In this document: positions 22,301 to 27,172 of the stretch, piece after piece
Layout: every line of letters begins with the position of its first letter
Position numbering within the stretch: the stretch's first letter is position 1
Position numbers and translations under genes: made by a program
Notes under the pieces: model-generated
The model's input: the letters and a program-made list of their open reading frames with translations, nothing else
Told to the model about the DNA's origin: nothing
The model's database searches: none
NCBI GenBank assembly: GCA_019649035.1
Contig: BMAT01002305.1
Coordinates: 321,213-348,384, forward strand
Direction of reading: 5' to 3'
Length of the DNA stretch: 27,172 nucleotides
Source: Elysia marginata
Lineage: Eukaryota; Mollusca; Gastropoda; Plakobranchidae

Positions 22301-25300
22301 TGCAGGAAGGTTCAATACTCACTTATTTGACTCTCAGAACCTTCTGGAATGTGAAAAGAAAAAATGTCTTTAATCCATGGCAATTAAATATGTTATGTCT
22401 TACAAAGCTGAAGTTGAATATGTCTACCCAGGTAACACAGTAACTTACAGAAATGTACTGAAGGAAAAATTTGTCACAATTCCATTTGAAGGTATTAATT
22501 TAAAGACTGGAGATCAGTCCCGCCAGTTTCTATTTTGAATGACACATGCAAAATGATATTTCCATTTTGTTTAGGATAGCTATATGAGACTAATTTTGTA
22601 TGAATGGTTTAAATCTCATCCAAAATATCAAATCAAGAGCTTTGCAAAAAAGAAAAACATCTCATCACAGAGGAATCATTTTTTTTTACTTTCATACAGG
22701 AACTTTGCAGCCATAAAAACATTTTAACTTGTGTAAATATCTTTGTAGTTTTGCAAAAGAGTTTTTTTTTATTCAAATATGAACTTTTTTTTTTACTTTT
22801 CTGAAAATAAACAAATTTTAAGACATTCTTAATCAAAATTAATAATCACAAAAATAAAACTCAAATTTAACTAAATACTTTTTTTTAATTCCACAAGATG
22901 GTTAAAAGTCATTGAAATTGAGATAAATAGTCAAAACCAGCTTGTGTTGTAATGTACTTTGTCTTTCATTTGCAGGTTTATTAGCATAATATTAATTAGA
23001 CTAGTGATAACCAAACATGATTCTAACCATCCCCGAGGATGTCGTGGCTGTTACTTACAATTTTGCCTACACAGACTTGGTCTCCTAACAAGAGAATTAG
23101 ACTAACAAGATTTTTAATGTCTGCCCACTATGTGAAGTAAGATGGTGAGAAAGTGGGCATTTTGCAACTGGAGAATATCTTGTCATATATAGAGAACATA
23201 AGGGGGGGAGGGGGGAGGCTGAAATGGATATGATTCTGGACAAAAAAAGCTCAAAAGAAAGATTCATGAGTTGTGATGAAACTCAAAAAGAAGCCTTATC
23301 AGCTATGATGCCATTTCCAATAGAATTCTTGTTGCTCACCTTGACACCTGACCGGTCAAGACATCTATCATCCAAGTGTACGCACCGACCATGCAATATA
23401 CTACAGTGAAGAAGGGACAGAAATGATTTATTATCAGCTAAAAACAGCAGCAGATACCATGAGAAACAGAAATGTAACCATTATAATTGGAACCTGTGAT
23501 GCAAAAGTTGGCACGAGAAATTGAAAAATATTGGAACCGGAACCAATGAGCTAGGAGAAAGAAATACGAAGAGTGAATTATTTTTTAATAAAATTATGCT
23601 GAAATCTGGTTCTACAGACGACTCCTGATAGTAAAATGGTAAGAAAAAAACCTGACAAAACAATGAATTTCAAGTCAAAAGGCAGTTACAGGACACCATC
23701 AGGAAAAAAAACTTAACACATTTTATACATATTTGCCAAAACAAATTACTAATGATAAAATGCATCATGCAGGGAAAAATTGAGGGAAAAAGGGAGAGAA
23801 GAATACCAAGAGTAGCCTAATTTGAAAACATCAAGACTTGGATGAGGAAAAACAGCACAGAAATCTATAATGCTACTGAAAGAAAAGAGAAATAGAAAGC
23901 TAAGGAAAAGATGGCAGTGCAGGGAGCAAATGTGTCAAATAGCCAAGCTGGTGGAAAGTAAGTAAACAACTTAAGCTTGGGTCATCTGCCATAAATGCTA
24001 CTTACTACATTTAAAAGAAAAACAAAGAAAAACAGATACATCACGTTGACAATTAAATGCTCGTAAAAATTTGAAGTAATTTTTAAAAATGAAAAAAAAA
24101 AAACCACTAAAGCATTATGATCACAAACCTGTCATTTCCAGGTCATTTGAATATCCAGAATCAACAAAGTCTCTGAGTACATCTAATTCAGAACGACGCC
24201 CGATTAGCCTTTGAGCATTGTCCATGACAAACAGCCTCTGCATCCTTTTATCTAGAGAAATAAAGCAAAACATAAAATTTCAGCAATCTCTTATCTTGAG
24301 ATATAAAAAAAATATAAAGTTTCATTGGCTGAAAAAAACATACATCTTTTGAACGTAATGGAGAGAATGGAAGAGAACCATAGTTACTTAACATATTTAG
24401 TGTTAGAGGAAATATTTTGTGTTTTATGTTGATAACTAATGCATGCCTGTATTTCCTTTGAGTATTTACATTTGAATATTATTTTCATTGCCTAACAAAA
24501 GAAAAAGACAGAGAAGAAGAAAAAAAGGTTTTGCCCTTTTCCTCTGCTTTTTTTTTTTAATGGGTTGTAACGCATTTTGTTAAAAAAAAACCTTCATATT
24601 ACAAAAATGAAAAAAAAAATTTCCAATAATATAATTTGGAAAGCAAAGTGCTATATTATTCAAGTTCAAATTATTTGGACACAAATGTATCTTCCAACCA
24701 GTTTCTGGGTATAGCTTAGAAACATTCAAACACAAGAAATAAACTAGCATTTTTTTTTTCTTTTAGGGCAAATATTTTAAGAACCATGAGAGAAAAAAAA
24801 TTAAAAACAACTTTACCGAAGTCAGAGCTGCTTTGTACCAAGTCTGGATTTCTGTTGGTGTCAGGGTAAGTTCTTTCAATTGCATTTTTGAGAAATTTTA
24901 AAACCTTCTCTGCAAAGTCATCCAGCTCTGTAATTTTTACCTGCAGAAATTTTTTTTTTAACTTGATGATGGTAAATATTAAACATTGATGTTCTCATGT
25001 GTTCATGCTAGTTGCGTTTTAATTGTTTTTCTTATTCATATTAGAAAATTTACAAGGTCTATTTGAAAGAGAACAATATGCTTACAAGAAAACCTTTCGG
25101 AAATATTAAGTAAAATTTGCAAATATGATTTGACTGTGTTTCTGTGTCTTGCTTGTCCTTATTTATACACCTAAAACTGAAATTCATTTAGTTTGTTTCA
25201 CACATCAAACTGCGCCGAAAGAAGTTTCTGATGTATTTTTTAAGCATTTTAAATATTATCACTGCAACAGGCATGGAAAAAATGCTTTACTAATTTTACA

Positions 25301-26930
25301 AAGCTTTGAAAAAAAAAATTATATATATATTTATATACATAATGAAAGCATTGCTAATTTTACAAAGTTTTGAAAAAAAAATTATATATATATTTATATA
25401 CATAATAAAAGCATTGCTTCAAGTACCCATGTCTTTAAACATGAAAATAAATTGTCAATAGTAGATGAAGATTTGAAAATCACCAGCCAAAAAGTATTAG
25501 CATAAATATAAAAGTTTATATTGTAAGTTGATTTGTGACTCAGGCATTTATTTTTTTCTGTCAAACTTTGAAATGCTTTTCAGAGAAGACATATTGGCTG
25601 TTAAAACATATAATTTTTAAAAATCTATTTTATAGTTTAGAAAAACAATAATTTTTAAACAAGCTAAAGAATTCTTTTAAAAAGTCACCTGCTCTCTACC
25701 TGTTTCTGTGGAAATTCCATCAACTTTACATGTGTAAGGATAAACTTGATCAAGAAATCGCTCTTTAAGTTTTTGTTTCATAACCTGCATTGGATTAAAA
25801 TATGATAAATTACAATTCTTAGTGCGCAAGTTCTTCTTAAACCTTATCCCTTAATACTCTTATTTTTATTTTTTCACTACGACATTTTGTTAAAAGGTAA
25901 GTAAATAGTTTGCACATGTTTACACTTTGCAAATGTTTACACAAAAATAAAATTATTTTTTGTGAGCAGTTTCGGAAATGTACCATTTAATGAACTATTG
26001 CAAAAAACATGATTATCAGCTGTGGCTGATCTTGATCAGCAGTTCTGTAAATAATGACCCGCCCTTGCAGATGTCAATATATTGATATCCTCAATGCTTT
26101 CACCTGGACTTGGAGGCTGATACCTCGAAAGTTGGCATGATATTGAAATCTCTAGACCTGGATAATTGATCAAGGGTAGGCATGAAGAAATGCAGAAACT
26201 GCAGCATTCTAGATGCGACCTGCACTTTTCCCTGGTAAATTTCTAATAATCAAGCATGTCAGTTAGTTCTCGCAGTCAACAGTCTGATGTCCTAATAAAG
26301 GGTAATTTTTAGCAGATTGTCTAAGATCATGTCTTGGTTTCGCTCAGCCCTAATGTAGACCATTGACTGCGAGAAGTGCTGTCTACTGTCTAGATAATTC
26401 CAGAGCAATCCCACCTCTTCTCCCGACGCTGCACCTTTGATCAGAAAACTGCCGGTAAAAGGGAACTATTGTTGCCTCAAGAATGGTGTAATTTTACCAT
26501 TTCTCCATGCCTGCCCCACCTGCTTGTTCTTTGGCTTCAATTACCGATTGTTTCTTATTGGCTCTGCCAATAATCGAAGTTAAGAGGTGTCGGTATTGTA
26601 TCAACATCACAGTGAAAGCACTAAGGAAATCCATATTTAAACATTTGAGTGCATGCACTACAACAAAGCAATATTTGGGAAGATGTATAAAAAAAGTTCT
26701 TTCCTTTAAAAAGGCAATTGTACTGGGCACTAGAACATGTTTCAGTTATCAAAAAAATTAAATTTGAAATTATGCATTAAAGATAGGCGCAATTTATTTG
26801 ATATATGTTTACTTGTAGGTGGTGTTTGGGTAGCTGTTCTGACTCCATGAATCTTTGCTTGAAGGTCTCAGGGACAGATTTGGCAATCGACTCATCCCGC
26901 AAGAAAAAAGCTGCATTTGTATTTTGTTCT
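9951..26930 (-). CDS. DUF4062-NACHT STAND NTPase with Cys-rich C-terminus (5'-partial, 14 exons)
   Basis: Overall gene model. Coding exons (window coordinates, minus strand) are 26813-26930, 25689-25784, 24817-24940, 24129-24251, 22323-22343, 21888-22003, 19608-19722, 17751-17881, 15695-15898, 14788-15003, 12996-13193, 11797-11945, 11339-11414 and 9951-10310. They sum to 2047 nt: one leading base, 681 codons and a stop, and every junction is in phase with GT-AG ends. Domain order is DUF4062-like C-terminal part (about residues 1-112), GRR-type linker (about 128-145), NACHT with Walker A GQSGQGKS (180-187) and Walker B ICIDALDQ (274-281), winged-helix/helical arms (about 350-562), and a Cys-rich tail (563-681). 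Known family: TEP1, NWD1 and NPHP3-like proteins carry this NACHT type, used as a nucleotide-driven switch for assembling complexes, usually followed by WD40 or TPR repeats. None are visible here. Function is unknown; a cytosolic sensor or scaffold role is inference. The start codon lies outside the window. Confidence 0.88.
10311..11338 (-). other. Intron between exons 13 and 14
   Basis: About 1.0 kb. Holds the 49-bp tandem repeat and T-rich tracts. No AATAAA was seen on the minus strand, which supports exon 14 belonging to the same transcript. Confidence 0.6.
10432..10551. repeat. 49-bp tandem repeat, about 2.3 copies
   Basis: CCAAAGCATGAAGAAAGCTC (10469) recurs as CCAAAGGATGCAAAAAGCTC (10518), both followed by TTAAACT and, between copies, AAATTTCTTATTA, which also appears before the first copy. 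It lies in the intron between exons 13 and 14. Confidence 0.75.
11339..11414 (-). CDS. Exon 13: last helical segment
   Basis: 76 nt, acceptor ATATTTCAG|G, proposed donor TTAGAG|GTACAC, one base and 25 codons (residues 538-562). LVDFVTKDKDAY continues the 'LPyHL....L..ll.d..' pattern from exon 12. If the weak donor is skipped, translation adds Val-His and ends at a TGA (11330-11332), so this could also be a terminal exon in some transcripts. Confidence 0.78.
11797..11945 (-). CDS. Exon 12: helical region, LADYY and LPYYL motifs
   Basis: 149 nt, acceptor GCTATTTACAG|GCG, donor AAAAAGAG|GTATAC, 49 codons plus two bases (residues 488-536, with Arg537 split). WYIQLADYYQQC and YNLPYYLQR correspond to the 'h..LAdyf' and 'eLPyHL..a' motifs that follow the winged helix in these proteins. 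Confidence 0.92.
12722..12870 (+). repeat. Dispersed repeat A, copy 2
   Basis: Second copy of the block at 7332-7500, in the intron between exons 11 and 12. A weaker third relative with 'GGGGTTCAAAATA' is at about 13632-13700. Confidence 0.75.
12996..13193 (-). CDS. Exon 11: winged-helix-like region
   Basis: 198 nt, phase 0, acceptor TTTTTTTTTGTAG|GTA, 66 codons (residues 422-487). VLCLVACSRSGGLPSQSLL matches the 'lL.lla.sr.GLse.eL..lL' winged-helix start, and VTFAHQAVFK the 'f.Hq.f.eAv' end. The donor AAA|GTAATT is weak. If it were not used the frame would run four codons (VIRE) to a TAG stop, but the match into exon 12 supports splicing. Confidence 0.9.
14060..14505 (+). repeat. Dispersed repeat B, copy 2
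   Basis: Similar to copy 1 over 14060-14348, and extends further: GCCTACATCTC through CGACTCATTTGGACAGA (14440-14486) is shared only with the inverted copy at 17945-18003. It lies in the intron between exons 10 and 11. Confidence 0.85.
14788..15003 (-). CDS. Exon 10: NACHT arm, SPLWVMLMAEELRVFG
   Basis: 216 nt, phase 0, acceptor TTGCTCTCAG|AAA, donor AAAAAG|GTAATG, 72 codons (residues 350-421). SPLWVMLMAEELRVFG (about 367-382) matches the strongly conserved 'nPLyL...leELRvfG' motif after the NACHT core in the TEP1/NPHP3 group. HSLDEFLVQVLGRLIQED then fits the helix leading into the winged-helix part. Confidence 0.95.
15695..15898 (-). CDS. Exon 9: NACHT sensor region
   Basis: 204 nt, phase 0 at both ends, acceptor TTGGTTTAAG|CTG, donor TGCAAG|GTAAGG, 68 codons (residues 282-349). 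LEGNSALDHLSWLPPTFP is followed by NVRCIVSTSLHRPT, the 'LsWLPxxLPxnVRxIVST' signature with a sensor-1-like Arg303. It then runs LDPLPEQHLQQIM, the 'l.pL...e..qii..yl' helix that ends this NACHT type. Confidence 0.95.
15899..17750 (-). other. Intron between exons 8 and 9
   Basis: About 1.85 kb. Holds the MITE-like element near 17.2-17.4 kb and otherwise A+T-rich sequence. The plus-strand frames at 15985-16197 and 16214-16504 have no recognised motifs. Confidence 0.6.
17189..17375. mobile_element. MITE-like element with AGTGGAACC termini
   Basis: AGTGGAACC at 17193-17201 is mirrored by GGTTCCACT at 17363-17371, with TA-rich flanks suggesting a TA target site. The interior repeats forms of 'AAGACCTCCC' in a C-rich context. 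This layout resembles short Tc1/mariner or pogo-derived elements. It sits in the intron between exons 8 and 9. Confidence 0.5.
17751..17881 (-). CDS. Exon 8: NACHT Walker B
   Basis: 131 nt, acceptor CTCTCCCACAG|GT, donor GACCAA|GTAAGG. Two bases and 43 codons (residues 239-281). It ends KTLVICIDALDQ, a hydrophobic strand with Asp277 and Asp280, i.e. Walker B. The position usually held by Glu in NACHT domains is Gln281. The preceding part (HFQKLLCKALSSF) is the amphipathic helix normally found before this strand. Confidence 0.93.
17940..18390 (-). repeat. Dispersed repeat B, inverted copy 3
   Basis: On the minus strand it reads GTCTTGCAACCAGT, CTCTACTTTCAAATAAAACA, ACAGAAAAGCTTTAACATGC, AAAGTTTAGACAACTGTAAA, GAGACCTTAGCAACC and AATTAAACACTTAAA, in the same order as copy 2. 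It lies just upstream of exon 8. Confidence 0.85.
19608..19722 (-). CDS. Exon 7: NACHT strand 2 and helix
   Basis: 115 nt, acceptor AATTCTTCCAG|GAA, donor GAAA|GTGAGC, 38 codons plus one base (residues 200-237, with Ser238 split). It begins ENRNIFYHMVGSTPSSIS, equivalent to the 'hFvGaspsStd' stretch between Walker A and Walker B in TEP1/NPHP3-like NACHT proteins, then LLQSLLKAL. A second possible donor (CTG|GTGATG) 12 nt upstream is in the same phase and could give a form four residues shorter. Confidence 0.9.
19956..19969. promoter_or_regulatory. RFX-type X-box sequence inside the transposon
   Basis: GTTGCCATGGTAAC is a perfect 14-base palindrome fitting the RFX X-box consensus (GTNRCC, spacer, RGYAAC). 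It is followed at once by CGCCGCCATATTGG, similar to a YY1 site. Match by eye only; activity is unknown. Confidence 0.4.
20088..20248. repeat. Internal inverted repeat of the TTAA element
   Basis: AAACTAATAGAGAGCTTTTTTC (20088-20109) is matched by a near-perfect reverse complement at 20228-20248, separated by about 120 A+T-rich bases. It could form a hairpin or be the remnant of a nested element. Confidence 0.65.
21888..22003 (-). CDS. Exon 6: NACHT Walker A
   Basis: 116 nt, acceptor GATTCAAAG|GA, donor CTGAAG|GTATAT. Two bases and 38 codons (residues 162-199). It contains VCVVEGQSGQGKSALLSYF: a beta strand, then a perfect GxxGxGKS P-loop (Lys186, Ser187) and the following helix. This is the nucleotide-binding site of the NACHT domain and the clearest family mark in the window. 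Confidence 0.95.
22323..22343 (-). CDS. Exon 5: 21-nt microexon
   Basis: The acceptor is TTTTCACATTCCAG, followed by 21 nt and a strong GTGAGT donor. It encodes GSESQI plus the two split codons on either side (Glu154, Arg161). Both flanking introns are phase 1, so the exon fits the frame when included and its loss would also keep the frame. It is supported by phase and splice strength only; seven residues are too few for homology. Confidence 0.75.
   Translation of the reverse strand, partial: KVLRVK
23224..23960 (+). mobile_element. Decayed, internally deleted LINE fragment
   Basis: Conceptual translation with several frame changes shows two separated parts of a non-LTR retrotransposon. Near 23363-23520 are IIQVYAPT and VTIIIGTCDAKVG, resembling the apurinic-type endonuclease motifs 'QVYAPT' and 'GDFNAKVG' with key positions changed; NIGTGTNELGERNT follows in another frame. 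Near 23760-23950 are IMQGKIEGKRERR and NIKTWMRKNSTEIYNAT, resembling the usual C-terminal end of such elements. The reverse transcriptase between them is missing. It lies antisense in the intron between exons 4 and 5 and cannot be functional. Confidence 0.75.
24129..24251 (-). CDS. Exon 4: linker before NACHT (IGRRSEL motif)
   Basis: 123 nt, acceptor TTTCTCTAG|AT, donor ACAG|GTTTGT. Two bases, 40 codons and one base (residues 114-153). It carries RLIGRRSELDVLRDFVDSG, the 'fiGReeeL..L..yv' signature found just upstream of the P-loop in many STAND NTPases. The downstream intron holds a decayed LINE in the opposite orientation. Confidence 0.9.
24817..24940 (-). CDS. Exon 3: end of DUF4062-like region
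   Basis: 124 nt, acceptor TTTCTGCAG|GTA, donor TTCG|GTAAAG, 41 codons plus one base (residues 72-112). It starts VKITELDDFAEKVLKFL, matching the 'vtgLedFgkkVl..L..ai' pattern that closes DUF4062 in NACHT/WD40 and TEP1-like proteins. The trailing G joins AT of exon 4 to give Asp113. Confidence 0.88.
25291..25418. repeat. 64-bp tandem duplication, nearly identical copies
   Basis: TAATTTTACAAAGCTTTG at 25291 is repeated at 25355 with one change, each followed by an A run, ATTATATATATATTTATATA and CATAAT(G/A)AAAGCATTGC. The near identity means a recent event. It lies in the intron between exons 2 and 3. Confidence 0.9.
25689..25784 (-). CDS. Exon 2: DUF4062-like segment
   Basis: 96 nt, phase 0 at both ends, acceptor AATGCAG|GTT, donor GAGCAG|GTGACT, 32 codons (residues 40-71). 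It begins VMKQKLKERF, a charged helix as expected for the C-terminal part of DUF4062, and ends TETGREQ, running directly into VKITELDDF of the next exon. A GTAGAG donor 10 nt earlier exists, but it is weaker in context and would break the frame. Confidence 0.85.
26267..26375. repeat. 13-bp perfect inverted repeat in a CpG-richer segment
   Basis: TTCTCGCAGTCAA (26267-26279) and its exact reverse complement TTGACTGCGAGAA (26363-26375) enclose 83 bases. The surrounding stretch of about 26040-26480 is richer in G+C and CpG than the rest of the intron, as for an inserted element, but its outer ends were not found. Confidence 0.55.
26813..26930 (-). CDS. Exon 1 in window: DUF4062-like segment
   Basis: The acceptor is TTAAAAAG after a long pyrimidine run and the donor is CAA|GTAAAC. 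One leading base completes a codon, followed by 39 codons (residues 1-39). The stretch AAFFLRDESIAKSVPE resembles the 'AFFYxRDxSxxxxVPE' stretch of DUF4062 regions in TEP1/NWD1-like proteins. An alternative acceptor two bases further in (AAAAAGAG|AA) would keep the frame of the rest, so the first codon is uncertain. Earlier exons are expected to the right of the window. Confidence 0.8.
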
Positions 26931-27172
26931 CTTTTTAAGAAAAAACAGGAGTAAAGGAAATTAAGAAAGGCGCCACAGAGTCTGGGATAGATATGGACAG
27001 GGGCTACCTTAAGATTTTTTTACATTCATTTTTGCACGGCCATCTTTTAATGGTAAATGATAAGGAAATTTCATGAGTAGTTTAATACGGCTTACTGAAC
27101 CCTCAGCAGGCTGACTATTGAAAAACTAGTTCATGAACACGAAAGTTCCATTTATAAGCCTTTTTTTTTTTT
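26931..27172. other. Right edge, presumed intron
   Basis: Pyrimidine-rich sequence on the minus strand leads into the exon 1 acceptor. No further DUF4062 exon was found; the window ends in a T run. Confidence 0.5.

Overview
The window looks like nuclear DNA from an invertebrate animal. It is A+T-rich, with long gene-poor stretches, many short tandem and dispersed repeats, remnants of DNA transposons and a LINE, and one gene split into short exons with GT-AG introns of about 0.3 to 2.2 kb. The recurring word TAGGCCT and the LINE type would fit a mollusc or similar lophotrochozoan, but that is a guess. There are no bacterial operons, rRNAs, convincing tRNAs or CRISPR arrays.

The one gene I can support lies on the minus strand from about 26930 down to 9951. 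I rebuilt 14 coding exons whose splice phases agree throughout, giving 681 in-frame codons plus a stop. The 5' end lies beyond the right edge. The protein is a STAND-type NTPase of the TEP1/NWD1/NPHP3-like kind. In order it has the C-terminal part of a DUF4062-like region (exons 1-3), a linker with a 21-nt microexon (exons 4-5), a NACHT domain with Walker A GQSGQGKS (exon 6) and Walker B ICIDALDQ (exon 8), winged-helix and helical regions (exons 9-13), and a cysteine-rich, probably zinc-binding C-terminus (exon 14). I see no WD40 or TPR repeats after the NACHT module. A poly(A) signal lies about 110 nt past the stop.

Layout: 1-5300 is gene-free, relatively rich in CpG, and holds a 65-bp tandem duplication and a block of diverged repeats (3380-4870). 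5300-9836 is gene-free and CpG-poor, with a 36-bp minisatellite and members of a dispersed repeat family. 9837-26930 is the NACHT gene. Its introns hold a 1.2-kb TTAA-flanked inverted-repeat transposon (19827-21049), a MITE-like element near 17.2-17.4 kb, further dispersed repeat copies, a decayed antisense LINE (23224-23960), a 64-bp tandem duplication and a CpG-richer segment with an inverted repeat near 26.0-26.5 kb. 26931-27172 shows no exon I can support.

The most interesting points are the pairing of NACHT with an unfamiliar cysteine-rich C-terminus, the frame-neutral microexon just before the P-loop, the apparently young CpG-rich transposon carrying an RFX-type X-box, and the change in CpG density near 5.3 kb.
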